Assembly (NCBI RefSeq): GCF_002043005.1
Contig: NZ_CP020330.1
Span: forward strand, 1,692,001-1,756,000
DNA: 64,000 bases
Direction of reading: 5' to 3'
DNA from: Martelella mediterranea DSM 17316
Lineage (GTDB): Bacteria; Pseudomonadota; Alphaproteobacteria; Rhizobiales; Rhizobiaceae
Position 1 is the first letter of the stretch; the number at the start of each line of letters is the position of its first letter. Position numbers and translations under genes: made by a program. The notes beneath the pieces are model-generated. The model saw only the letters and a list, made by a program, of their open reading frames with translations. It had not been told where the DNA came from and ran no database searches. Of the stretch, positions 26,923 to 36,480 are shown piece after piece.

Positions 26923-27921
26923 GTGGACACTGCTATGGAAATGTCAGCGCCAAAGCCGGGACGCGGCGGCACAAGCCCGCTGAAGAGATTATTCAGAATG
27001 CGCGAGACCGGTCTGATCGCGATCATTCTCATTTTGTTTATCGTGATGTCCTTTGCCTCGCCCTATTTCCTGACCTGGGTGAATATGCGGGCGATGGCGA
27101 TGGCCTTTGCCGTGGAGGGGATCGTGGTGGTGGGCATGACCATCCTGCTGATCTCGGGCGGCATCGATCTTTCCGTGGGCTCGGTAACGGCGCTGGCCAT
27201 GGTGATCGGCGGCTGGCTTTATCTCCATGGGGTCGATCCCTGGGTCGCATCGGCGATATCGATCGCGGCCTGCGCCGGCATCGGCGCCTTCATGGGCTTT
27301 TTCGTCACGCGGGTCGGCCTGCATCACTTCATCGTGTCGCTGGCGGTAATGGTGATCGCGCGCGGCATATGCCTGCTGGCGACCGGCGGGCGTCCGCTCG
27401 GGCTCTATACCCTGCCGCCGGAGTTCAAGTTCATCGGCCAGGGCACGATCGGACCGGTGCCGCTGGTGATCGTCATCTTTCTGGTCGTCGTCGTCGCATT
27501 CGACTTCGCGCTGCGCCGGACCACGCTGTTCCGCAAGGTGTTCTATACCGGCAGCAACGAGAAGGCGGCCGCCTATTCCGGCATTCGCACCAAGCGGGTG
27601 ATCTTCTCCACGACCACGCTGTGCTCGGCGCTTTGCGGCGTTGCCGGCGTCATCTACATGGCGCGCTTCGGCTCGGCCCAACCGACCTTCGGCATCGGGA
27701 TGGAGCTCAACGTGATTGCCGCCGCCGTCATTGGCGGGGCAAGTCTGAGCGGTGGCTCGGGCACGATTTTCGGCGCGATCCTCGGCACGGTCCTGCTGTC
27801 CGTCGTTTCCAGTTCGCTGGCGCTGCTGGACGTATCGGTCTACTGGCAGGATATCATTCGCGGCTCGATCCTGCTCTCTGCTGTTTCGATCGATCATTAC
27901 CTCCACAAAGTGCGCGGATAG
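26923..27921 (+). CDS. Sugar ABC transporter permease (RbsC-like)
   Basis: 332 residues with about eight to ten membrane segments; LLISGGIDLSVGSVTALAMV and GGASLSGGSGTIFGAI are RbsC-family signatures. Start taken as GTG 26923 behind GGGAGGGG, with ATG 26935 as alternative. Forms the inner-membrane channel with the ATPase twelve bases upstream. Confidence 0.93.
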   Translation: MDTAMEMSAPKPGRGGTSPLKRLFRMRETGLIAIILILFIVMSFASPYFLTWVNMRAMAMAFAVEGIVVVGMTILLISGGIDLSVGSVTALAMVIGGWLYLHGVDPWVASAISIAACAGIGAFMGFFVTRVGLHHFIVSLAVMVIARGICLLATGGRPLGLYTLPPEFKFIGQGTIGPVPLVIVIFLVVVVAFDFALRRTTLFRKVFYTGSNEKAAAYSGIRTKRVIFSTTTLCSALCGVAGVIYMARFGSAQPTFGIGMELNVIAAAVIGGASLSGGSGTIFGAILGTVLLSVVSSSLALLDVSVYWQDIIRGSILLSAVSIDHYLHKVRG

Positions 27922-27935
27922 AAGGGGCCTGGGAT

Positions 27936-28916
27936 ATGCTCGACCACAATCTCGATTTTGAAACTGCCCGTCAGATGCACACCGTTCTGGTGCTGCATTT
28001 CCTGGAGGGGATGAAGCAGTCGGAGATCGCGCAGCGGCTCAACCTGTCGCATTCCAAGGTCAACCGGCTGATCGCCCAGGGCCGCAGGCTCGGCATGGTC
28101 CGGATCGATATCGAGACGCCCTATCAGCGGCTGATGGAGCTTGAAGCCGCACTGGTGCAGGCGACCTCTCTCAGCTCGGCAGTCATCACGCCAACCGTGT
28201 CGGCGAATGCTGAAACCAACCTCCAGCAGGTCGGCAAGGCCGCGGCCAGCGTGATCCTCGAAAATGTCCGCGACGGCGACGTCATTGCCATTACCGGCGG
28301 CAAGGCCGTAAGCGCGACGGTCGACAACCTGGTCGCCGACCGCAGTTTCGATGTCACCGTGGTGCCGCTGACGGGCGGCGTACAGGGCAAGTTCTATACC
28401 GACGTCAACAATCTGGCCTCGAGGCTTGCCGAACGGCTCGGGGGCAGGGCGCTGATGGTGCATGCGCCGCTTTTCGCCGAAAGCCGGGCCCAATGCGAAA
28501 TGCTCAAGGAAATGTCTTCCGTGCGCGAGGTGTTCGATCTGGCGCGCGCGGCCAATCTTGCGCTCACGGGCATCGGCTCAATCGAGCCGAGCGGATCGAG
28601 CTATTACGACCTCAACCCGGTTCCGGAAGAAGATCGGAAGATGATGGTCGGGCTCGGCGTCTCCGCCGAGTTCATGGCTCACCTGATCCTGGAGGGCGGA
28701 AGCCTCGCGAATTACGAACTGAATTCGCGGCTGGTCGCGGTCGCGCCTTCGGAGATATCAGGTTGCCGGACGGTGATCGGCGTCGCCTCCGGCCCGCACA
28801 AGGTGCGCCCGATCCAGACGGTTCTGAACGGAAAATACCTGGATTCGCTGATCCTGGATGAGGGGACCGTGAACGCGGTCCTTACAGAAATGGAAAGGTC
28901 TAAAAATGTCGCATGA
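27936..28916 (+). CDS. SorC/DeoR-family transcriptional regulator (EryD-like)
   Basis: 326 residues: N-terminal helix-turn-helix HFLEGMKQSEIAQRLNLS then HSKVNRLIAQGRRLGMV, and a SorC sugar-binding domain (VIAITGGKAVSATVDNLV, LTGIGSIEPSGSSYYD). The erythritol regulator EryD belongs to this family, and the neighbouring GlpD-like dehydrogenase and FGGY kinase recall the erythritol operon. Encoded inside the operon it probably controls, with the nested palindrome at 24188 as likely site. The last 11 bases overlap the aldo-keto reductase gene. Confidence 0.9.
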   Translation: MLDHNLDFETARQMHTVLVLHFLEGMKQSEIAQRLNLSHSKVNRLIAQGRRLGMVRIDIETPYQRLMELEAALVQATSLSSAVITPTVSANAETNLQQVGKAAASVILENVRDGDVIAITGGKAVSATVDNLVADRSFDVTVVPLTGGVQGKFYTDVNNLASRLAERLGGRALMVHAPLFAESRAQCEMLKEMSSVREVFDLARAANLALTGIGSIEPSGSSYYDLNPVPEEDRKMMVGLGVSAEFMAHLILEGGSLANYELNSRLVAVAPSEISGCRTVIGVASGPHKVRPIQTVLNGKYLDSLILDEGTVNAVLTEMERSKNVA

Positions 28917-29901
28917 AATGGTAAAGCGCCCGATCGGACACTCCGGCATCGAGGCCTCCGTGGTCGGTCTGGGCACCTGGGCAATCGGCGGCTGGATGTG
29001 GGGCGGCACGGACGAGGCGCGCTCGATCGAGGCCATTCACGCCGCTCTCGATGAGGGCATCACGCTGGTCGATACCGCGCCCGCCTATGGCCAGGGCCTG
29101 GCCGAAGAGATCGTCGGCAAGGCGCTTGCCGGACGGCGCGACAAGGTGGTGCTGGCGACCAAATGCGGTCTGATCTGGCATATGCAAAAGGGCAATCACT
29201 TCTTTGATTACGAGGGGCAACCCGTCCATCGCTATCTCGGCAAGGATTCGATCGTCTACGAAATCGAGCAGAGCCTGAAGCGTCTCAAGACGGATTATAT
29301 CGACCACTACATCACCCACTGGCAGGATCCCACAACGCCCGTCGATGAGACGATGGAGGCGCTGGAGCAGCTGAAACGGCAAGGCAAGATCCGCTCGATC
29401 GGCGCCAGCAATACCTCGGCGGAGGATGTCGCAGCCTATCTGGCGGCGGGCGAACTCGACGCGATCCAGGAAGAATACAGCATGGTCAAACGGGATATCG
29501 AGACCACGCTGCTTCCGGTCTGCGTAGAAAACGGCGTTTCGGTGCTGAGCTACTCCTCGCTGGCGCTCGGCCTTCTGAGCGGAAAGATCGGCCCCGAGCG
29601 AACGTTCAGCGGCGATGATCAGCGCAAGGACAATCCCCGTTTCTCGCTCGAAAACCGGCGGAAGGTCGCCGCCCTGATGGGCGAGATCGCACCGATCGCC
29701 AGCGCTCACGACGCTAGTCTGGCGCAGGTGGTGATTGCATGGACGCTGGCCCAGCCGGGCATCACCTTTTCGCTGTGTGGCGCGAGAAATGCCCAACAGG
29801 CGCGCGAGAACGCCGCGGCGGGCCGGCTCAGGCTTTCCGAGGAGGAAAAGAAAACGATCAGCAGTGCCGTCGCGACCCATCTGAGCGACCTGGACGGTTA
29901 A
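28906..29901 (+). CDS. Aldo/keto reductase
   Basis: 331 residues, TIM-barrel aldo/keto reductase with the full catalytic tetrad Asp56, Tyr61 (VDTAPAYGQG), Lys86 (VLATKCG) and His138 (HYITHWQDP). It would interconvert an aldose or ketose and its polyol with NADP(H). The start lies in the end of the regulator gene, so translation is coupled. Role in the operon: first or last redox step on the imported sugar. Confidence 0.92.
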   Translation: MSHEMVKRPIGHSGIEASVVGLGTWAIGGWMWGGTDEARSIEAIHAALDEGITLVDTAPAYGQGLAEEIVGKALAGRRDKVVLATKCGLIWHMQKGNHFFDYEGQPVHRYLGKDSIVYEIEQSLKRLKTDYIDHYITHWQDPTTPVDETMEALEQLKRQGKIRSIGASNTSAEDVAAYLAAGELDAIQEEYSMVKRDIETTLLPVCVENGVSVLSYSSLALGLLSGKIGPERTFSGDDQRKDNPRFSLENRRKVAALMGEIAPIASAHDASLAQVVIAWTLAQPGITFSLCGARNAQQARENAAAGRLRLSEEEKKTISSAVATHLSDLDG

Positions 29902-29959
29902 CCGACCGCAATATTGGAATTTGAGAACGCCGGAGCCCGCTCCGGCGAACGGAGCCCCT

Positions 29960-31705
29960 ATGTCTGCGCAAAGAGCGAAAAGCTTCGAGAAACTGGCCGC
30001 AAACGGCGTCTTCGACGTCGTCGTGATCGGCGGCGGCATCAATGGTCTTGGGGTTTTCCGCGACCTGTCGCTGCAGGGGCTTCGCGTTTTGCTGGTGGAG
30101 CGCAACGATTTTTGCTCCGGCTGCAGCGCCGCTCCGTCGCGCATGATCCATGGCGGCCTTCGCTATCTGGAAAACGGCGAGTTCGACCTAGTGCGTGAAT
30201 CCCTGGCCGAGCGCGACGCCCTGCTTGCCAATGCGCCGCATATGGTCCGGCCGTTGCCGACCACCATACCGATCACCTCCTATCTATCCGGCCTGTTCAA
30301 TTCGGCGGCGACCCTGTTCGGCGGATCGGGCAAGCCATCGAGCCGGGGCGCGCTGCCGATCAAACTCGGCCTGACCCTCTATGACACGATCACGCGCGGG
30401 CGTAGCAGGCTGCCGAAACACACATTCCGTGGCGCCGCGGAGACCCGTCGGAAGTGGCCGGAACTCACCAACAGGCTGCGGTGCTCGGCCACCTATTACG
30501 ACGCCTGGATATCCTATCCCGAACGGCTGGGTGTGGAGCTGGTGCTGGATACGGAAAGCGCCGCGCCGGCTTCGATCGCGCTCAATTACGCCGAGATCAG
30601 CCCTGAGGGCGAGGGCTACATGGTGACGGACAGGGAGAGCGGCAACAGCTACGTTCTATCCGCCCGCGTCATCGTCAACGCCTCCGGCGCCTGGCTTGAC
30701 GAGGTGAACGCGCAGATCGCGCCGCGCGGGGAAGGGGGCGGGCCGCTGGTCTCCGGCACCAAGGGGTCGCACCTGATCATCGACAATGACCGGCTGCTTT
30801 CAGCGCTCAACGGTCACATGATCTACTTCGAGAACACGGACGGCCGCGTCTGCATTGTCTTTCCCTATCTGGGCAAGGTGCTTGCCGGCTCGACGGATAT
30901 CAGGGTGCAGCATGCCGGCCGCACCCGCTGCGAGGATGAGGAGTTGGACTACATACTCGGCTCTCTGAAACTGGTGTTTCCCGAAATCGCCATTCACCGG
31001 AGCGAAGTGGTCTTCAGCTATAGCGGCATCCGTCCGCTGCCGGTCAGCGACCACGATTTCACGGGGCGGATCTCGCGCGACCACAAGGTGCATCGCATGG
31101 ACGGACCGGTGCCGCAATTCTGCATGGTCGGCGGCAAATGGACATCGTTCAGGGCGTTTTCGGAGCAGACCGCCAATGCCGTGCTGACGGAACTCGGGCG
31201 TGAGCGGATCACGAGGACCGAGGCGCTGCCGATCGGCGGCGGGCGCGATTACCCGGAAAGACCCGAATTGCTGGTCGGCGAGCTGATGGATAGTTTCGGC
31301 ATCAGCCAGGCGCGCGCGACGCATATGGCAGATGCTTACGGAACGCGAGCGCGCGCGCTGCTGACGGCCCTGGCGACCCGTACGGATGACACGCCGATCG
31401 CGGGGCTGGAGCTCACGGCGGCGGAAATCGCCTTGATCACCGCCGAAGAGCATGTCGAGCACCTGTCCGATATCATCCTGCGCCGGACGTCGCTCGCCAT
31501 CACCGGCAGGATTGATCACGGCCAGATCGAGGCGATTGCGGCCGTCATGGCGCACGAGCTTGGCTGGGATGACGCCCGCAGGGCGCGCGAATGCCAGGCG
31601 GTTATCGAAGAGTTGCGGGACTATCACGGGGTTCCGCCGGAAATTCTGAAACAGAGAGCAGAGACAAGGAGCCCGCAATGCGCGCAAGCACGAAAGCCCG
31701 CATGA
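29960..31705 (+). CDS. FAD-dependent glycerol-3-phosphate dehydrogenase-like protein (GlpD/EryB family)
   Basis: 581 residues. FAD-binding motif VVVIGGGINGLGVFRD at residues 20-35, GGLRYLE typical of GlpD, GTKGSHLII and FPYLGKVLAGSTD, then a GlpD C-terminal helical domain. Members oxidise glycerol-3-phosphate or, as EryB, erythritol-phosphate at the inner membrane, giving electrons to the quinone pool. Beside an FGGY kinase and a SorC regulator, a polyol phosphate other than glycerol-3-phosphate is plausible. ATG 29960 stands behind GGAG; the frame is open 13 codons further up. The last 28 bases overlap the aldolase gene. Confidence 0.9.
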   Translation: MSAQRAKSFEKLAANGVFDVVVIGGGINGLGVFRDLSLQGLRVLLVERNDFCSGCSAAPSRMIHGGLRYLENGEFDLVRESLAERDALLANAPHMVRPLPTTIPITSYLSGLFNSAATLFGGSGKPSSRGALPIKLGLTLYDTITRGRSRLPKHTFRGAAETRRKWPELTNRLRCSATYYDAWISYPERLGVELVLDTESAAPASIALNYAEISPEGEGYMVTDRESGNSYVLSARVIVNASGAWLDEVNAQIAPRGEGGGPLVSGTKGSHLIIDNDRLLSALNGHMIYFENTDGRVCIVFPYLGKVLAGSTDIRVQHAGRTRCEDEELDYILGSLKLVFPEIAIHRSEVVFSYSGIRPLPVSDHDFTGRISRDHKVHRMDGPVPQFCMVGGKWTSFRAFSEQTANAVLTELGRERITRTEALPIGGGRDYPERPELLVGELMDSFGISQARATHMADAYGTRARALLTALATRTDDTPIAGLELTAAEIALITAEEHVEHLSDIILRRTSLAITGRIDHGQIEAIAAVMAHELGWDDARRARECQAVIEELRDYHGVPPEILKQRAETRSPQCAQARKPA

Positions 31706-32520
31706 ATCGATTGTTTACCAATGGCGGATGCCTGGATGTCGCCATCGACCACGGGGTCTGCAACGAGCCGAGCTTCCTGGTCGGCCTTGAGGACATGGCC
31801 GGCGTTGTCGACAGCCTGATCAAGGCGAAGCCCGACGCCATCCAGATGGCCTACGGCCCGGCTGACCTTTTGCAGGGCCGTCCGGAAAAGGACAAGCCGG
31901 CGCTGGTGATGCGCATCGATATGGGCAATCCCTATAATGACCAGCGCCATCGGGTGATGTGGTCGATGCTGCAGAATGCCGATGAGCCGATCATCGGCGC
32001 GCTCGAGATGGATGCCGCCTGCGTGGTGGTCAACCTGTTCATGCTGCCCGACGAGCCCGAGCTTTTCCGCCAATGCGTGGAGAACATCTCACGCGTGCGC
32101 GCGGCCTGCCACAAATACGGCATGCCGCTGATGATCGAGCCTCTGGTGATGCTGCCCAATGACGTGCGAGGCGGCTATCAGGTCGATGGCGACGCCGAAA
32201 AGATCGTGACGTTGGTGCGGCTGGCCAGCGAAATGGGCGCCGACATCATCAAGGCGGACCCGACCGAAAATCCGGAGGATTTTCATCGCGTGGTCGAGGC
32301 GGCGCGCGTGCCGGTGCTGGTGCGCGGCGGCGGTAAGGAGGATCTGAAGGCGGTGCTGGCCAAATCCGCAGCCTTGATAGCGCAGGGCGCAAAAGGCATG
32401 GTCTATGGCCGCAACATCTATCAGCATGACAATCCGAAGGCAGTGGTGGCGGCCCTGATGGCGATCATCCATGACGGCGCCGGCGGCGATGAAGCGTGGG
32501 ACATCTATAATCGTGGCTGA
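31678..32520 (+). CDS. Class I aldolase, DhnA/LsrF-like family
   Basis: 280 residues. AIDHGV near residue 22 and the probable Schiff-base Lys192 (ADIIKADPTEN), with VLVRGGGK and AKGMVYGRNIYQ, match the DeoC/DhnA/LsrF class I aldolases. It would cleave a ketose phosphate to dihydroxyacetone phosphate, or a related triose, plus an aldehyde. AAGGAG stands seven bases before the ATG at 31678, which lies inside the end of the GlpD-like gene in another frame. Confidence 0.88.
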   Translation: MRASTKARMNRLFTNGGCLDVAIDHGVCNEPSFLVGLEDMAGVVDSLIKAKPDAIQMAYGPADLLQGRPEKDKPALVMRIDMGNPYNDQRHRVMWSMLQNADEPIIGALEMDAACVVVNLFMLPDEPELFRQCVENISRVRAACHKYGMPLMIEPLVMLPNDVRGGYQVDGDAEKIVTLVRLASEMGADIIKADPTENPEDFHRVVEAARVPVLVRGGGKEDLKAVLAKSAALIAQGAKGMVYGRNIYQHDNPKAVVAALMAIIHDGAGGDEAWDIYNRG

Positions 32521-34030
32521 TCAGGCAAGATATCTGCTGGGGCTGGATGCCGGCAACACCGTGATCAAGGCGGTGCTGTTCGATTTCGAGGGGCGACAGA
32601 TCGCCGCCCACGCCATCGATGGCGCAACCGAGACGCCCGCGCCCGGCATGGTCGAACGTTCCATCACCGAGCTTTGGGACAATGCCCGGGTCGCGATCAG
32701 GGGCTGCCTTGAGGCCGGTGGCTGTCCGCCATCCGCAATCGCCGCCATCGGCATGGCAGGGCACGGAAACGGGCTCTATCTGCTGGACAGGGACGATGAA
32801 GCACTGATCGGCATACAGTCGCTCGACACCAGGGCGGCGGCCCTTGCCGGGGAACTGGATGCGGACAAAGGCGATGCGTTGCACGCCATCTGCCTTCAGC
32901 GGCCATGGCCATCGCAAACCCCGACGCTTCTTGCATGGCTCAAGGCCAACCGTCCGGACCTTTATGCGCGGGCGGGGACGCTGCTTTTCGCCAAGGACGT
33001 CATTGGCTGGCATCTGACGGGGAAAAAAGCCAGCGAGATTTCGGATATGTCGGGCGCCGGTCTGCTTCGTTTGCCTGAGGCCGCCTATGACAGCGATCTG
33101 CTTGCGCTCTACGGTCTCGACGATGCCGAACGGCTGTTGCCGGCGCTTGTCGAGCCGACCAGCATTGTCGGGAATGTAACCGGAGCGGCGGCGGAGGCGA
33201 CGGGACTTGCCGAGGGCACGCCGGTGGTCGCCGGCTATTTCGATGTGGTGGCCTCCGCGCTCGGCTCGGGCGCGGTCGGCAGCGGCGCGGCCTCGATTAT
33301 CGTTGGAAGCTGGTCGATCAACCAGGTCTTTTCCGATGTGCCTGTGCGCGACGATCGTGTCTTCATGGTCTCGGCCTATGACCGCAACCGGTTTGCCAAC
33401 ATGGAAAACAGCGCCACATCGGCGGCCAATCTTGAATGGTATGTCAGGACTTTCGTGGAGCGCGGCGGCCATCACGACGATCCCTTCGGTTTCGTCAATG
33501 ACGCCGTCGGCAGCGTGACGCCGGGGCGGGAAGACCCGATGTTTCACCCCTTTCTCTATGGCGGGCGTCTTGGCGCGCATCAGCGCGGCGGCTTTTTCGG
33601 GCTGGCCGGCTGGCATGGGGAAGGGCATCTGCTGCGCGCGCTCTACGAGGGTGTGATGTTCGAGCATCGCCGCCACATCGAAGTGCTGGCAGAGGCCGGG
33701 GTCACCTTCGACAGGGCGGCGCTTGCAGGCGGCGGCGCGCGGTCCCCGCACTGGCCGGCGATGTTCGCCGATGGGCTTGGCGTCCCGGTCACCGTGGCGC
33801 AAGCGCGCGAAACCGGAGCGCTGGGCGCTGTGATCGCCGCATCCGTCGGCGTCGGCATCCATCCCGATGAGGCGGCGGCCGTCGCCAGCATGACCCGGCC
33901 GGCCCGCACCTTCGCGCCCGATCCGCACATGCGCGCCCATTATGACAGGCGCTATGAAATATGGCGCCGGGCAATCCGGGCGATGGATCCGGTCTGGCGT
34001 GATCTGGCGGCTTCGGAGACCGATGGATGA
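32513..34030 (+). CDS. FGGY-family carbohydrate kinase
   Basis: 505 residues from GTG 32513. LGLDAGNTVIKAVLFD is the N-terminal phosphate-1 motif; MAGHGNGLYLLD and LAGGGARSPHWPAMFAD (the FGGY C-terminal signature region) follow. Phosphorylates a sugar or polyol such as erythritol or xylulose with ATP. GTG 32513 overlaps the aldolase stop by eight bases; ATG 32471 and 32489 in the same frame are alternatives, but they lie inside the aldolase gene. Its stop overlaps the next ATG. It gives the phosphate ester on which the dehydrogenase and aldolase could act. Confidence 0.9.
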   Translation: MADQARYLLGLDAGNTVIKAVLFDFEGRQIAAHAIDGATETPAPGMVERSITELWDNARVAIRGCLEAGGCPPSAIAAIGMAGHGNGLYLLDRDDEALIGIQSLDTRAAALAGELDADKGDALHAICLQRPWPSQTPTLLAWLKANRPDLYARAGTLLFAKDVIGWHLTGKKASEISDMSGAGLLRLPEAAYDSDLLALYGLDDAERLLPALVEPTSIVGNVTGAAAEATGLAEGTPVVAGYFDVVASALGSGAVGSGAASIIVGSWSINQVFSDVPVRDDRVFMVSAYDRNRFANMENSATSAANLEWYVRTFVERGGHHDDPFGFVNDAVGSVTPGREDPMFHPFLYGGRLGAHQRGGFFGLAGWHGEGHLLRALYEGVMFEHRRHIEVLAEAGVTFDRAALAGGGARSPHWPAMFADGLGVPVTVAQARETGALGAVIAASVGVGIHPDEAAAVASMTRPARTFAPDPHMRAHYDRRYEIWRRAIRAMDPVWRDLAASETDG

Positions 34031-35634
34031 AACTGGACGGCAGCTATGACTATATCATCGTCGGGGCGGGGACGGCGGGCTGCGTTCTCGCCAACCGGCT
34101 GACCGAGGACCCGGCCTGCCGCGTGCTGCTGCTGGAGGCCGGCGGCTCGGATAATTACCACTGGGTCCATATACCCGTCGGCTATCTCTATTGCATCGGC
34201 AACCCGCGCACCGACTGGATGATGAAGACCGCCACCGAACCGGGTCTCAACGGGCGCAGCCTGGTTTATCCGCGCGGCAAGGTGCTGGGCGGCTGCACCT
34301 CGGTCAACGGCATGATCTACATGCGCGGCCAGTCCACCGATTACGAACACTGGCGTCAGCTCGGCAATGTCGGCTGGGCATGGGATGATGTTCTGCCCTA
34401 TTTCCTGAAATCCGAGGATCACCATGCGGGCGCAAGCGCGATGCATGGCAGCGGCGGCGAATGGAAAGTCGCCCGGCAGCGTGGGCGCTGGGAAATTCTG
34501 AAAGCCTTTCAGGAGGGCGCAAAGGAGTTCGGCATCATGCCGCGCCCCGATTTCAACGATGGCAGCAATGAGGGCAGCGGGTTCTTCGAGGTGAACCAGA
34601 AGAACGGCATGCGCTGGAACACGGTCAAGGGCTTCCTCCGGCCCGCCCTGAAACGGCCAAACCTGCGCCTTGTCACCCACGCCGAGACCGAACGCCTGAT
34701 CATCGAGGGCCGACGGGTGGCGGGCCTCCGGTTTCATCACAAGGGCGCGACCTTCACGGCCCGTGCAAACGCTGAAGTCCTGCTTTCAGCCGGTGCGATC
34801 AACTCGCCAAAAATCCTCGAACTCTCCGGCGTTGGCGACCCGGAACGGCTCTCTGCCGTCGGACTAGACACCTGTTTCGCAAGCCGGGGCGTGGGTGAAA
34901 ACCTGCAGGACCATCTGCAGATCCGCACGGTCTACAAGGTGAAGAACGCGAAGACCCTCAACACCATGGTCCACTCACTTTACGGCAAGGCGGCAATAGC
35001 GCTCGAATACGGCCTGACGCGATCGGGACCCATGTCGATGGCGCCGAGCCAGTTCGGCATGTTTACGAAATCCGATCCGTCGCTGGAAATGCCCGACCTC
35101 GAATATCACGTCCAGCCGCTTTCGACCGAACGGCTGGGGGAGCCGCTTCACGCTTTCCCCGCCATCACGGTTTCGGTCTGCAATCTCAGGCCCGAAAGCG
35201 TTGGAGCCAGCCACATAACGACTGCTGACGCCACGATACAGCCCGAAATACGGCTCAACTATCTCTCGGCGGCAAAGGACAGGGACATTGCTGTCGCCTC
35301 CATCAGGCAGGCCCGCAAGATCATGACGGCGAAGGCGCTGAAGCCTTACGCGCCAGAGGAAATCCTCCCCGGGCCGGCGGTCGAGGGCGATGACGCCCTG
35401 CTGTCGGCGGCCGGCAACATCGCAACCACGATCTTCCATCCGGTCGGAACCTGCCGCATGGGCGTTGACGCCGAGGCCGTTGTCGATCCGCAACTGCGTT
35501 TCAGGGGGCTTGATGGTCTGCGGATCATCGATGCCTCGATCATGCCCAAAATCGTGTCCGGCAATACGGCCTCGCCCGTCGTGATGATCGCCGAAAAGGC
35601 CGCAGACCTGATCAGGACCGGCTCTCGTTCTTGA
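34027..35634 (+). CDS. GMC-family FAD oxidoreductase (choline dehydrogenase-like)
   Basis: 535 residues. FAD motif YIIVGAGTAGCVLANRL, GMC signature 1 (PRGKVLGGCTSVNGMIYMRG), signature 2 (LLSAGAINSPKILELSGVG), and catalytic His in FHPVGTCRMG and Asn in SGNTASPVVM. Oxidises a primary or secondary alcohol, often on sugars, polyols or choline. Last gene of the operon, ATGA-coupled to the kinase. A weak stem GGCGCC/GGTGCC with a 4-base loop sits about 17 bases after its stop. Confidence 0.92.
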   Translation: MKLDGSYDYIIVGAGTAGCVLANRLTEDPACRVLLLEAGGSDNYHWVHIPVGYLYCIGNPRTDWMMKTATEPGLNGRSLVYPRGKVLGGCTSVNGMIYMRGQSTDYEHWRQLGNVGWAWDDVLPYFLKSEDHHAGASAMHGSGGEWKVARQRGRWEILKAFQEGAKEFGIMPRPDFNDGSNEGSGFFEVNQKNGMRWNTVKGFLRPALKRPNLRLVTHAETERLIIEGRRVAGLRFHHKGATFTARANAEVLLSAGAINSPKILELSGVGDPERLSAVGLDTCFASRGVGENLQDHLQIRTVYKVKNAKTLNTMVHSLYGKAAIALEYGLTRSGPMSMAPSQFGMFTKSDPSLEMPDLEYHVQPLSTERLGEPLHAFPAITVSVCNLRPESVGASHITTADATIQPEIRLNYLSAAKDRDIAVASIRQARKIMTAKALKPYAPEEILPGPAVEGDDALLSAAGNIATTIFHPVGTCRMGVDAEAVVDPQLRFRGLDGLRIIDASIMPKIVSGNTASPVVMIAEKAADLIRTGSRS

Positions 35635-35962
35635 ATGTGAGCCGGAAGCGGCGCCTCTTGGTGCCCTGACCTTCTACGGGCCCGTTTTTGTCATCCCAAA
35701 CCGGTCAAGCCCGTATTCATGTATCCGAATTGTGCGGGATCAATATCAAAATGTTGGGGTCGAAGGTTCATATCCCTTCAAGACTCTTTTATTGAACGCG
35801 CTGGCCATCGAGCTTTAGCGCCTTCTTGAAGCGCGAACCAATCGCTTTGTCTGGACGCACTTGCCGTCGCCCGCCGCGCGCGAACAAGGCCCGAAGCTCC
35901 TGCCGCGGGCTCGCTTCATGGCGTCGAATACAGGGACTGTTGGTGTTTGGGTAGGGATGATT
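35635..35962. other. Intergenic stretch without recognised gene
   Basis: About 330 bases between the GMC oxidoreductase and the IS6 transposase remnant. No ribosome site, coding frame or RNA gene was recognised. The sequence has lower GC than the operon before it and may be old mobile-element debris. Confidence 0.4.
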
Positions 35963-36480
35963 TTACATCAGGTCCCCACCGAGCTCTTCAGCGCGCGAGC
36001 AGGACCCTGGTCTGGGCGATCCGCGCATGATTTCTCGCTTTGCCGCGCCGTAGGGTCGCAGCTTGTCCGTGATCATCACCCGCGGCGATCGGCCATGGTC
36101 CTTCAAGAGCTTTCGCATCAGGCGCTTGGCGGCCAGGGCATTTCGTCGGCTTTGAACAAGAACATCCAAGACGAAACCGTCCTGATCAACGGCGCGCCAC
36201 AGCCAGTGCGTCTTGCCACGCATTGAAACAACGGCTTCATCCAGATGGCACTTGTCCCCAAGCTGACCGGACGATTTACGACGGATTGCGTTGGCAAAGG
36301 TGCGGCCGAATTTCTCCGCCCACAGCCGGACGGTTTGGTGAGAGACAATGATCCCGCGAGCAGCCAGCAAGCCCACGACCAGTCGCAGGCTCAGAGGAAA
36401 CCGGAAATAGAGCCACACGGCGTGGGCAACGACTTCAGGGGGAAGCGATGGCGACGATATCGCGGATCACGGTCTGTCAT
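35963..36480 (-). pseudogene. IS6-family transposase remnant, frameshifted and truncated
   Basis: Reading leftward from ATG 36480: MTDRDPRYRRHRFP, then the frame breaks at a run of five C residues (plus strand GGGGG at about 36438-36442) and continues one base off as EVVAHAVWLYFRFPLSLRLV, HQTVRLWAEKFG and the DDE core CHLDEAVVSMRGK and ITDKL. One more C would restore the frame. Homology stops at about 36028 (AAKREIM), so the third catalytic residue, the Glu of the RAE motif, is missing. The element is dead. Confidence 0.85.

Noticed and set aside
29960..31705. Housekeeping glycerol-3-phosphate dehydrogenase (glpD) with glycerol uptake genes
   Set aside because: No GlpF, GlpR or glycerol kinase of clear identity nearby; the SorC/ABC/aldolase context points to another polyol phosphate.
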